This document shows, piece by piece, positions 1-7,057 of a stretch of 8,803 bases of DNA. The position numbers were made by a program, and so were the translations under genes. This DNA comes from JANRIC01 sp033765345. GTDB taxonomy: Bacteria; Bacteroidota; Bacteroidia; Cytophagales; Microscillaceae. How positions within the stretch are numbered: the stretch's first letter is position 1; each line of letters opens with the position of its first letter. The stretch is from the NCBI GenBank assembly GCA_033765345.1, contig JANRIC010000088.1, forward strand, positions 1 through 8,803, given 5' to 3'. The notes beneath the pieces were generated by a model, which was given only the letters and a program-made list of their open reading frames with translations, was not told where the DNA came from and did no database searches.

Positions 1-138
1 CCCCCCCACCCCTAAATCAACAAAAAACACACTCACACCACCCAACCAACAACTCAAAAAAAAAAAAAAAAACCACCCCCCCCCCCACACCCAAACATCA
101 AACCAACACCCCCCCCCCCCCCCCCCCCCACCCCACTA
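1..138. other. G-free A/C low-complexity contig end, probable artefact
   Basis: The first 138 bases contain not one G and very few T. They include an A run of about 17 and a C run of about 20. Read on the other strand this is a poly-G/T-rich sequence. In two-colour sequencing a dark cycle is called G, so poly-G read tails built into a contig end would look like this. The composition changes abruptly at 139, where ordinary sequence begins. No gene is supported here. A real simple-sequence tract is possible but less likely. Confidence 0.65.
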
Positions 139-160
139 GCAGAAAACTACCCTCTTCCTA

Positions 161-374
161 GCTCGCCGCCACCTGACGAGAAGAAAAAAATACGAAAAAC
201 AGCTCGCCGCCACCTGAGGAGAAGAAAAAAATACGAAAAAAAGCTGGCCGACACCTGAGGAGAAGATAAAAATACGAAAAAAAGCTTGCCGCCACCTGAG
301 GAGAAGAAAAAAATACGAAAAAAAGCTTGCCGCCACCTGAGGAGAAGAAAAAAATACGAAAAAAAACTTGTCGC
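161..374. repeat. Five tandem copies of a 41-bp unit plus a partial sixth
   Basis: Units start at 161, 202, 243, 284 and 325, exactly 41 bp apart. A degraded sixth copy starts at 366 and loses similarity after about 9 bases. Each unit has a GC-rich half (GCTTGCCGCCACCTGAGGAG) and an A-rich half containing AAATACGAAAAA. The copies differ at only a few positions each. Because 41 is not a multiple of 3, the array shifts frame at every copy, so the open frames crossing it are not genes. There are no spacers, so it is not a CRISPR array. It lies downstream of the Nudix regulator gene, and the T-rich minus strand might help end that transcript, but no strong hairpin is visible. From 375 to 469 I see only A/T-rich non-coding sequence with a weak 5-bp hairpin near 386. 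Confidence 0.9.
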
Positions 375-469
375 TGGGTGGTTTGAAGAAAAAGTTCTTT
401 TTTATGTAAGCTTGAAAATGTCGAAAGAACCAATTTGATGATATGTAGAAAGGAAAATTTATTGTAGCT

Positions 470-1249
470 TCAAAACTTCTCCCCCTGAAAAGGAAAAAAA
501 ATCCCTTCGGACAAAGCTCTTTCGTATTTCTGTTTGTCAAAACGATATAAAAAAGGAGATCGATTGGCAGTTCCTCGGCGTTTTTCGGGTAATTTCTCTA
601 AAATATCATAGCTGAGTATCATCTTTTGAAAATTGCGCCGATCCAATTGCCTGCCCAAAATGGACTCATAGAGTTTTTGCAACTCCGGCATCGTAAATTT
701 TTCGGGAAGCAGATTATACCCAATAGGCTGATAGTTGAGTTGCCTACGCAATGCCTTCAAAGCCATACCGATCATCTCATTGTGATCAAAAAGCAGCAAA
801 GGCAGCTCCGAAATTTCCCACCAACGGCATTCTTCGGTATAAAAATCAGGCACGGGTACTACCTGCTCAAACTCTACCAACGCAAAATACCCAATTGAAA
901 CTACCCGTGCAGTTAAATCTAAATCCGATAAATCTTCCTCAAGCGTTTTCTCAAGGATTTTAAGCGTTTCTGATGCCGAAAAGTTTTTATAACGATCTGC
1001 ATCTCCAAAAGTGTGAAATTGCTGCAAAAAAACTTCTTTCAAACCCGTCCTTTCCTGCAAAATACGATACGCCGCACTTTGCACAGACTCCTCCGGGAAA
1101 ATTCGCCCCCCCGGCAAACTCCAAGCATTCGTCCCTTTCCAACGCAACAATAATATCTTTAATTCATGGGCATGAAAACCGAAAATCGTACAATCAATCG
1201 CCACTTCCTTGAGCGTGCTTTCCAGATAAGCTCTGAGTTCTTGCTTCAT
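470..1249 (-). CDS. Nudix-winged helix transcriptional regulator (NrtR/AraR-like)
   Basis: A 259-residue protein with two parts. The N-terminal Nudix fold (about residues 15-155) holds a degenerate Nudix box at 48-70. Here G48, E54, R62, E66 and G69 fit GX5EX7REUXEEXGU, but the two other glutamates are I63 and R67, so hydrolase activity is doubtful. The C-terminal part (about 172-245) matches the winged-helix domain seen in NrtR-type regulators, with the typical ending of a basic stretch (PEKRRG) before a SPFLYRFD strand. In this family the Nudix domain senses a ligand and the winged helix binds DNA; Bacteroidota members commonly control sugar-use genes. The gene is divergent from the PQQ dehydrogenase operon, and two matching inverted repeats lie between them, so it probably controls that operon and itself. 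The start ATG at 1249 follows an A/T-rich leader. The ligand cannot be told from sequence. Confidence 0.88.
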   Translation of the reverse strand: MKQELRAYLESTLKEVAIDCTIFGFHAHELKILLLRWKGTNAWSLPGGRIFPEESVQSAAYRILQERTGLKEVFLQQFHTFGDADRYKNFSASETLKILEKTLEEDLSDLDLTARVVSIGYFALVEFEQVVPVPDFYTEECRWWEISELPLLLFDHNEMIGMALKALRRQLNYQPIGYNLLPEKFTMPELQKLYESILGRQLDRRNFQKMILSYDILEKLPEKRRGTANRSPFLYRFDKQKYERALSEGIFFPFQGEKF

Positions 1250-1268
1250 AAATTATATTTTAGGAAAA

Positions 1269-1276
1269 CAAAATTA
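1269..1276 (-). promoter_or_regulatory. Predicted -7 box of the Nudix regulator gene
   Basis: On the minus strand this reads TAATTTTG, an exact match to the Bacteroidota -7 pattern TAnnTTTG. It lies 19 nt upstream of the regulator ATG, which implies a short leader. A TTG at 1305-1303 is the nearest -33 candidate, but its spacing (26 nt) is longer than usual, so the promoter is only moderately supported. Operator site 1 would lie just upstream of the -7 box, consistent with autoregulation. Confidence 0.35.
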
Positions 1277-1285
1277 AAAAAAATC

Positions 1286-1306
1286 TTTGTGTATTTTGTA
1301 CGCAAT
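1286..1306. promoter_or_regulatory. Candidate operator 1 for the Nudix regulator
   Basis: Inverted repeat TTGTGTA (1287-1293), 5-nt spacer, TACGCAA (1299-1305), with one mismatch between the arms. The geometry and sequence are the same as in the perfect site at 1322-1342. It overlaps the predicted -33 element of the plus-strand operon and sits upstream of the -7 box of the regulator gene. The centre-to-centre distance to the second site is 36 bp. Binding by the neighbouring regulator is inferred from location. Confidence 0.6.
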
Positions 1307-1325
1307 AAAAAAATTTCTATTATTG
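1295..1325 (+). promoter_or_regulatory. Predicted promoter of the PQQ dehydrogenase operon
   Basis: TTTG at 1295-1298 and TATTATTG at 1318-1325 are separated by 19 nt. This fits the Bacteroidota pattern (TTTG near -33, TAnnTTTG near -7) with one mismatch. Transcription would start around 1330, giving a leader of roughly 25 nt before the ATG at 1354. Operator 1 covers the -33 part and operator 2 covers the -7 part and start point, as expected for repression. Confidence 0.5.
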
Positions 1326-1342
1326 TGTAAACTATACACAAT
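1322..1342. promoter_or_regulatory. Candidate operator 2, perfect inverted repeat
   Basis: ATTGTGTA (1322-1329), spacer AACTA, TACACAAT (1335-1342): 8-bp arms with no mismatch. It repeats the TTGTGTA-N5-TACRCAA pattern of operator 1 and lies over the predicted -7 box and start point of the operon. It ends 11 nt before the chosen ATG. The position between divergent regulator and target genes makes it the best candidate binding site for the Nudix-winged helix protein. Confidence 0.65.
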
Positions 1343-1353
1343 TGAATCATTTT

Positions 1354-4077
1354 ATGATGAAAAACCTACTGAAATTTTTTTGGATAATCTTTTTTCCCTT
1401 GTTTCTCAAGGCACAGATTCCCGAAGAAAATCGATTTCAAAAAATCGTATTAACTGAAAACCTAAATGAGCCTCTTGAACTGGCCGTGCTACCGGATGAA
1501 AGGGTACTATTTATTGAGCGGCACGGCCTCGTAAAAATGTACGAACCAGCCAGCAGTCAAACTACTGTAATTGCCAATATCCCAGTAAGTACCAAATACA
1601 ATGGAAACGATCAGGAAGCCGAAGACGGATTATTGGGTCTGACCATTGATCCTGATTTTGACAAAAACCACTGGGTTTATCTCTATTATTCTCCTGCGGG
1701 GGATGATCCCAAGAATGTACTCGCTCGGTATGAATTAAACGGCAATTTGCTGGATTTGAACTCCCGAAAGATACTCCTGGAAATCCCCACCCAGCGCGAC
1801 CATTGCTGCCATACAGGGGGTTCTATGGATTGGGATACTTTAAAAAACCTCTATCTCTCCACGGGTGACAATACCAGTCCGCGTGCTTCCGAAGGCTATG
1901 CACCAATTGACGAACGCCCAGGTAGAAGCCCTTTTGATGCCCAAAAGTCATCTTCCAACACCAATGATTTGCGAGGTAAAATCCTCAGAATTCATCCTGA
2001 ACCTGATGGGTCTTATACCATTCCCGTAGGAAATCTTTTTCCTGTCGGAACACCCAAAACTCGTCCTGAGATTTATACCATGGGGCATCGAAACCCTTAT
2101 CGCATTTCAGTAGATCAAAAAACGGGTTTTTTATACTGGGGAGATGTAGGCCCAGATGCTGGAATAGACTCCACAGGCTTTGGCCCTGCGGCCGAAGATG
2201 AATTCGGACAGGCGCGTAAAGCAGGAAATTTCGGCTGGCCTTATTTTGTGGGAGATAATAAAGCCTACTGGGATTTTGATTTTGATACACAGACATCCGG
2301 TGAAAAATTTGACCCTGCCAAACCCATCAACAAATCTCCCAACAATACTGGATTGGAAGAACTCCCCCCAGCACAACCTGCCTTTATCTGGTATCCGGCA
2401 GCAGAGTCTAAAAAATTCCCCTTATTGGGTTCCGGTGGGCGAAGTGCGATGGCAGGGCAGGTTTATTACAAAGAGGAGTTTAAAAACGCACAAAGACCCT
2501 TCCCAGATTATTATGATAAAAAGCTATTTCTCTATGAATGGATGAGAGACTGGATCATGGTCATTACGATGAATGAAAAAGGAGATTTCCAGAAAATGGA
2601 GCGTTTTCTTCCCAATCTTCACCTAGATCATCCCATAGATATGGAGTTCGGACACAATGGTGATTTATACATATTGGAATATGGACAAGGCTGGTTTTTA
2701 GCCAATCCAGAGTCCAAACTGGTAAGAATTGAGTACAATAGCGGCAATCGCAAACCCTGGGTCAGTGCAAAATCAGACAAGCTAGCCGGAGCTTTACCCC
2801 TCACAGTGCAGTTATCCTCTGAAGGAACACAAGATTTTGACAAAGATTCTCTCCGCTTTGAGTGGAAAATAACCCCTCCCAAAGCCGAAACCTCCATCAT
2901 CCTTTCAGAACCCAACCCCGCATATACCTTTAAAACGCCTGGGGTTTACAAAGTTGTACTTACAGTTACGGATGCTCAAGGACTTAAAGACTCCAAAGAA
3001 CTCAGTATCCAGGCAGGTAACGAACCCCCGCTGGTTTCTCTGGAGATTACTTCTGGAAACAAAACCTTCTTTTTTCCCAATAAATCCATCGCTTACGAAG
3101 TAAAAGTAAACGACAAAGAAGACGGTAGCCTGGAAAATAAGCGGATCTTGCCCGCCACAGTCAAGGTGACTGCCAACTACCAGGATGCAGAAGTGCCTGC
3201 ACAGAGCCTCCAGGGGCATCAGTCAGCCCCTGTTACTTTTGTAGCTGGTAAAAGCTTGTATGAAAAAAGTGATTGTAAATCCTGTCATTTTATAGATAAA
3301 AAATCCGTAGGTCCTTCTCTGATAGATGTGGCAAAAAAATATAAATCCAATTCTCAAGCCATAGACCTATTGGCTGATAAAATCATCAAAGGAGGAGTGG
3401 GGGTCTGGGGAGAAATAGCGATGGCACCCCACCCAAATATGGGCATCCCGGAAGCCAAACAAATTGTACAATACATTTTAAGCCTGACTGACAATACCAC
3501 ACCCGCGCTTTTGCCTACCAAAGGAAATATACTTCCCAAACTTCCAGAGGGTGTCGACCCCAACAAAGGAATCTATAAAATCTCGGCATCTTACACGGAT
3601 AAGGGCGCATTGGGAATGCCTGCACAAACCATAGAAAAAACGCTTGTCTTAAAAAATCCTACGTTCTTGCTTGGAAATGCAGAAGATGCCTCCAAAAACA
3701 TCATGCGCTTTAAAATGGGTGAAAACAATCTGCTGATCGTCACTACCTCTCATACCTATGCGGCTTTTAAACAAGTTGACCTTACCGGGATTAAGCAATT
3801 AAGCCTGATTGTAGCAGCACCCAAGCAACAGTTAAACTCTCAAGGGGGAATCATAGAAATCCGTACAGGCTCACCAGAGGGGCAATTGCTGGGTCAAACT
3901 ACCTTTATTGAAGCCAAAGATGATTTGGAGGTCTTCACCGGAAAAAAACAGCCCGAACCCTTTCAAGTCCCTATCCCGGCAATCCAGGGATTTCAGGACT
4001 TATACTTTGTCTTCAAGAATGAAAATGCCAAAGGTCCTTTATTTATCCCTTTTTCGGTCACTTTTGAAGCACAATGA
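1354..4077 (+). CDS. PQQ-dependent sugar dehydrogenase with PKD, cytochrome c and CBM6-like domains
   Basis: A 907-residue exported multidomain protein; numbering is from ATG 1354. A TTG at 1342 is in frame but lies in the operator, so ATG 1354 or 1357 is preferred. Residues 1-20 are a Sec signal peptide (basic start, hydrophobic core, LKA before Q21). Residues about 30-455 form the six-bladed propeller of the glucose/sorbosone dehydrogenase family (PQQ cofactor), with HCCHTGGS at 150-157 and GHRNPY at 244-249, both family hallmarks. Residues about 465-555 form a PKD domain (DFDKDSLRFEW), followed by a second Ig-like stretch to about 612. A class I cytochrome c domain follows, with haem motif CKSCH at 641-645 and likely distal ligand M690 in GVWGEIAMAPHP. 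The C-terminus (about 740-907) resembles a CBM6 carbohydrate-binding domain (IEIRTGSPEG, QDLYFVFKNE). It probably oxidises an aldose or sugar polymer end outside the inner membrane and passes electrons to its own haem. It is the first gene of the operon. The true sugar is unknown. Confidence 0.88.
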   Translation: MMKNLLKFFWIIFFPLFLKAQIPEENRFQKIVLTENLNEPLELAVLPDERVLFIERHGLVKMYEPASSQTTVIANIPVSTKYNGNDQEAEDGLLGLTIDPDFDKNHWVYLYYSPAGDDPKNVLARYELNGNLLDLNSRKILLEIPTQRDHCCHTGGSMDWDTLKNLYLSTGDNTSPRASEGYAPIDERPGRSPFDAQKSSSNTNDLRGKILRIHPEPDGSYTIPVGNLFPVGTPKTRPEIYTMGHRNPYRISVDQKTGFLYWGDVGPDAGIDSTGFGPAAEDEFGQARKAGNFGWPYFVGDNKAYWDFDFDTQTSGEKFDPAKPINKSPNNTGLEELPPAQPAFIWYPAAESKKFPLLGSGGRSAMAGQVYYKEEFKNAQRPFPDYYDKKLFLYEWMRDWIMVITMNEKGDFQKMERFLPNLHLDHPIDMEFGHNGDLYILEYGQGWFLANPESKLVRIEYNSGNRKPWVSAKSDKLAGALPLTVQLSSEGTQDFDKDSLRFEWKITPPKAETSIILSEPNPAYTFKTPGVYKVVLTVTDAQGLKDSKELSIQAGNEPPLVSLEITSGNKTFFFPNKSIAYEVKVNDKEDGSLENKRILPATVKVTANYQDAEVPAQSLQGHQSAPVTFVAGKSLYEKSDCKSCHFIDKKSVGPSLIDVAKKYKSNSQAIDLLADKIIKGGVGVWGEIAMAPHPNMGIPEAKQIVQYILSLTDNTTPALLPTKGNILPKLPEGVDPNKGIYKISASYTDKGALGMPAQTIEKTLVLKNPTFLLGNAEDASKNIMRFKMGENNLLIVTTSHTYAAFKQVDLTGIKQLSLIVAAPKQQLNSQGGIIEIRTGSPEGQLLGQTTFIEAKDDLEVFTGKKQPEPFQVPIPAIQGFQDLYFVFKNENAKGPLFIPFSVTFEAQ

Positions 4078-4131
4078 TTTTCCAATAAATATTTCTCCAA
4101 GTATAATTATTCACCTCTAAACCGAATCTAC

Positions 4132-5181
4132 ATGAACTCCTCTCGTCGTCAATTTTTGAATCAATCTGGGCTGATTACAGCCGGACTATGTTTTTCACCT
4201 ATATTACACAAATCGCTTATGGCAGCAATCCAAGCTCCTAAAAAATTTACTTTTGAGATTTCTCTTGCCGAATTTTCTTTTGCCCCTGAGCTGTATACTG
4301 GCAAAATGACCCATATGGATTTTCCGGAAAAGGCAAAAAATGACTTTGGTATTTCGGTGCTGGAATATGTCTCCGGATTCTTCCAAAACAAACACACTGA
4401 TCAGACTTATTTAAAAGAACTCAAGCAACGCTGCGATGATTTGGGGATGATCAATCACCTCATCATGGTAGACGGCGAAAACATCGCTTCCTTAGATGCC
4501 AACAAACGACAAAAAGCCGTAGAAAGCCATTATCCCTGGGTAGATGCTGCCAAATTGCTGGCTTGCTCCTCCATTCGGGTCAATCTGGGAGACGGCATGG
4601 CTGTGCTGAGTGGCAAAGGCGAAGAAGGGACTCCTGAAGAAGCCGCACAGGCAGCCATAGAAGGTTTGGGAAAATTAGCCGAATACGCCCAAAAAGTAGG
4701 AATGAATGTCATTGTCGAGAATCACTTTGGTTATTCAACCAACCCCGATTGGTTGGTAGGTATTATGAAGCAGGTAAATCTGAAAAATGTCGGATTATTG
4801 CCTGACTTCGGTAATTTCTGCTCCAAAAGAAGCCAACCCGAAACCCCCGATATCAAAGGTTTTATGAATACAAAATGCCTTGAAGAGTTTGATAGGTATG
4901 AAGGTGTCAAAAAAATGATGCCCTACGCCAAAGGAGTAAGTGCCAAGACACACCGATTCGATGAGCAAGGACAAGATACCGAAACGGATTTTGGCAAAAT
5001 ATTTCAAATCATCAAAGAATCCGGCTGGACGGGTGGTTATGTGGGTATCGAGTACGAAGGCGGACTTTTGAGGACAATGGGGGGAGATATGACCTGCCTC
5101 AGCAGTGATGAAGGCGTGCTTGTCACTAAAAAATTACTGGAAAAAGTACGGGATCAGTTGGGTACAAAAGCCAAAAAATAG
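4132..5181 (+). CDS. Tat-exported sugar isomerase/epimerase-like TIM-barrel protein
   Basis: A 349-residue protein of the xylose isomerase-like TIM-barrel superfamily (AP endonuclease 2 fold). The N-terminus has a twin-arginine signal, SRRQFLNQSG (residues 4-13), followed by a hydrophobic stretch, so a folded, probably metal-loaded protein is exported. Likely metal ligands at the ends of barrel strands are E196 (VENHFG), D225 (PDFGNF), H274 (SAKTHRF) and E307 (GIEYEGG), in the order expected for this superfamily. It starts 54 nt after the dehydrogenase with no terminator between, so the two are probably co-transcribed. Export suggests a non-phosphorylated substrate such as a free sugar, sugar acid or keto-sugar, despite the common 'sugar phosphate isomerase' naming. 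The exact reaction cannot be read from sequence; a C-C lyase or dehydratase-type role in the same fold is possible. Confidence 0.82.
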   Translation: MNSSRRQFLNQSGLITAGLCFSPILHKSLMAAIQAPKKFTFEISLAEFSFAPELYTGKMTHMDFPEKAKNDFGISVLEYVSGFFQNKHTDQTYLKELKQRCDDLGMINHLIMVDGENIASLDANKRQKAVESHYPWVDAAKLLACSSIRVNLGDGMAVLSGKGEEGTPEEAAQAAIEGLGKLAEYAQKVGMNVIVENHFGYSTNPDWLVGIMKQVNLKNVGLLPDFGNFCSKRSQPETPDIKGFMNTKCLEEFDRYEGVKKMMPYAKGVSAKTHRFDEQGQDTETDFGKIFQIIKESGWTGGYVGIEYEGGLLRTMGGDMTCLSSDEGVLVTKKLLEKVRDQLGTKAKK

Positions 5182-5221
5182 GCTTTAACAAATTTTTAAC
5201 TATCACCAGGAATTTTATTTC

Positions 5222-5229
5222 TTACTTTG
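5222..5229 (+). promoter_or_regulatory. Possible internal -7 box before the esterase gene
   Basis: TTACTTTG differs from TAnnTTTG at one position and lies 25 nt before the esterase ATG, a normal leader length in this phylum. No TTG is visible at the expected -33 distance, so this is weak. If real, the esterase would have its own promoter as well as read-through from the operon. Confidence 0.25.
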
Positions 5230-5254
5230 AAGAAAAATCTAAAATTAAAAGAAA

Positions 5255-6859
5255 ATGAAAAATTTACTACTCAGCTTTTTCATGTGTTTTGTATGCCTAG
5301 AAGCATCTGCACAGCTACAAACCGGAGAAAACGTAGCCCTAACCAACACCGAGTCCGGCAAAGTACGCGGTTATATCCACAATGGTATTTTTACTTATAA
5401 GGGCATTCCATACGCCGAAGCCAAACGCTTCGAGGCTCCCCAAAAACCCAAAGCCTGGGAAGGTGTGCGTAGCTCATTGACTTATGGGCCAGTTGCACCT
5501 TTGACTGACCCAACTACGACGGTAAATGATGAAGCGGAATTTGTATTCCATCACGATTGGGGCTACACCAGTGAGGACTGCCTTCGCCTGAACGTCTGGA
5601 CTCCAGGCATTAGCGATGGAAAAAAAAGACCTGTGATGTTCTGGATTCACGGAGGAGGTTTTACGGCGGGTTCTTCGCAGGAGCTACCTTCTTATGAAGG
5701 CGAAAGTCTGGCTAAAAAAGGAGACGTAGTAGTCGTTTCTATCAATCATCGCCTGAATATCCTGGGTTTTCTGGATTTGTCGGTCTACGGCGAAAAATAC
5801 AAACAATCTGCCAATGTCAGTATGCTGGACATCAAAGCCGCTCTGGAATGGGTCAAAGCCAATGTTGCCAACTTTGGAGGGGATCCGGCTAATGTGACGA
5901 TTTTCGGTCAGTCTGGAGGAGGAGCCAAGGTGAATACCCTGATGGCGATGCCTTCTGCCAAAGGATTGTTCCACAAGGCAATCAATCAAAGCGGTTCTTT
6001 CAGAATGAACATGCTCGAGAAATCAACCACCCAGGCAATTGCCGCAGAAGTACTCAAAGAACTCAATTTGACTCCTGATCAGGTAGATAAAATTCAGGAA
6101 TTGCCCTATCCGACCTTGAGTGCCGCTGGTAAAAAAGCCCTCAAAACCATCGATGCCAAACTAAAAGCAGAAGGCAAACCCGTAGTTGGTTTCGGACTTA
6201 GTTGGGGACCCAGCGTAGACGGCGAAGTGATTCCTCATCAGCTATTTTCAAAAGAGGTTTTTGAGCTTTCCAAAGACGTTCCTTTGTTGATCGGAACGGT
6301 AAAAAATGAATTTATGCCCTCCCTGGGAGGAGGTTTGACCCATGCTCCTATGGACAAAATTCAGGAGTTTATCCAAAAACAGTATGGCTCAAATGCCGAA
6401 GCTTACCTCAATGCCGTTAAAAAAGCCTATCCAAGCGATACCAAACCTTCGGATTTGATTGATGTGGATACCCGTTTCCGACCTGGAGCCGTATTCCAGT
6501 CCAATGAAAAATCTGCTATTCCAGGAGGTGCGCCCGTATATATGTATCTCTTCACCTGGCAATCTCCGGTGATGGATGGCAAATACAAAGCCATTCACTG
6601 TATCGAGCTACCTTTTGTGTTTAATAACATCCACCGATGCGAAGAGATGACCGGCGGCACCCAAGAAGCATACGCATTGGCAGACAAGGTGAGTCAGGCT
6701 TGGATCAATTTTGCCCGTACTGGCAATCCGAATCACAAGGGATTGCCCAACTGGCCAGCTTACAATGCCACCAATACGGCTACTATGCATTTTGACAATC
6801 AATGCCTTGTAAAGCCGCAAATGGATAAAGAATTATTTGAAATCGTGCTGAAACAATAG
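5255..6859 (+). CDS. Secreted type B carboxylesterase
   Basis: A 534-residue alpha/beta hydrolase of the carboxylesterase/lipase type B family, with the family's usual length. Residues 1-19 form a Sec signal peptide ending ASA before Q20. Family signposts appear in order: EDCLRLNVW at 107-115; the oxyanion-hole loop HGGGF at 132-136; the nucleophile elbow GQSGG with S220; the acidic residue E352 in GTVKNEF; and the catalytic H448 in AIHCIELPF. The triad is therefore Ser-Glu-His and appears intact. It follows the TIM-barrel gene by 73 nt on the same strand and is probably the last gene of the operon. Family members cleave carboxylic esters; in this context the natural target may be an ester-decorated sugar or a sugar lactone made by the dehydrogenase. 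That target is inference. Confidence 0.9.
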   Translation: MKNLLLSFFMCFVCLEASAQLQTGENVALTNTESGKVRGYIHNGIFTYKGIPYAEAKRFEAPQKPKAWEGVRSSLTYGPVAPLTDPTTTVNDEAEFVFHHDWGYTSEDCLRLNVWTPGISDGKKRPVMFWIHGGGFTAGSSQELPSYEGESLAKKGDVVVVSINHRLNILGFLDLSVYGEKYKQSANVSMLDIKAALEWVKANVANFGGDPANVTIFGQSGGGAKVNTLMAMPSAKGLFHKAINQSGSFRMNMLEKSTTQAIAAEVLKELNLTPDQVDKIQELPYPTLSAAGKKALKTIDAKLKAEGKPVVGFGLSWGPSVDGEVIPHQLFSKEVFELSKDVPLLIGTVKNEFMPSLGGGLTHAPMDKIQEFIQKQYGSNAEAYLNAVKKAYPSDTKPSDLIDVDTRFRPGAVFQSNEKSAIPGGAPVYMYLFTWQSPVMDGKYKAIHCIELPFVFNNIHRCEEMTGGTQEAYALADKVSQAWINFARTGNPNHKGLPNWPAYNATNTATMHFDNQCLVKPQMDKELFEIVLKQ

Positions 6860-6891
6860 GTAGCTAAGGATTTTTAGATGTAGTTTCAATA

Positions 6892-6936
6892 AAAAGAAAA
6901 AAACCCGAAAGCCTCTAGATGCAGACTTTCGGGTTT
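6892..6936 (-). terminator. Rho-independent terminator after the lipoprotein gene
   Basis: Perfect 11-bp stem (AAACCCGAAAG at 6901-6911 with CTTTCGGGTTT at 6926-6936) and a 14-nt loop. On the minus strand the stem is followed by a T-rich run down to about 6892, so it fits termination of the Rhs-tip/lipoprotein transcript. On the plus strand it lies 41 nt past the esterase stop and could also end that operon, but the T tail there is short. Confidence 0.75.
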
Positions 6937-7057
6937 ATGCTTTGCTTCTTGAGCAGCCTACGGCCTTCTGCTGGCGCAGAGTAGATGCAATCTACTGTAA
7001 TTGGCTTCCTTAGAATTATTCTAAGGAAAACTTCTTGTTTTTTAGTCCTGAACTCTA
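6899..7057. repeat. Direct repeat copy A, multi-hairpin terminator repeat
   Basis: About 159 bp, roughly 95% identical to copy B at 8636-8793 (about seven differences, one of them a 1-bp indel). Four stem-loops follow one another: the terminator-like stem at 6901-6936; TCTGC/GCAGA (4-nt loop) ending at 6980; AGTAGAT-GCA-ATCTACT at 6980-6996; and TTCCTTAGAAT paired with its complement around one T at 7006-7028 (11-bp arms, no mismatch). A further shared block (CGCCGAAC, 7113-7120) follows 55 bp later in A but directly in B. Together the two copies bracket the Rhs tip and lipoprotein genes. Confidence 0.9.

Noticed and set aside
161..374. CRISPR array
   Set aside because: The units abut directly with no unique spacers, and no cas gene is in view.
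136..540. Open frames of 134 and 91 residues across the 41-bp array
   Set aside because: They are Phe/Ser-rich translations of a tandem repeat whose period is not a multiple of three, they overlap the Nudix gene or the G-free end, and they show no domain.
4205..4211. TACACAA half-site inside the TIM-barrel gene as a third operator
   Set aside because: There is no matching TTGTGTA arm at the right distance, and it lies within coding sequence.
6899..7057. Integron attC site
   Set aside because: The hairpin series does not show the paired R and L core boxes of attC, and no integrase is in the window.
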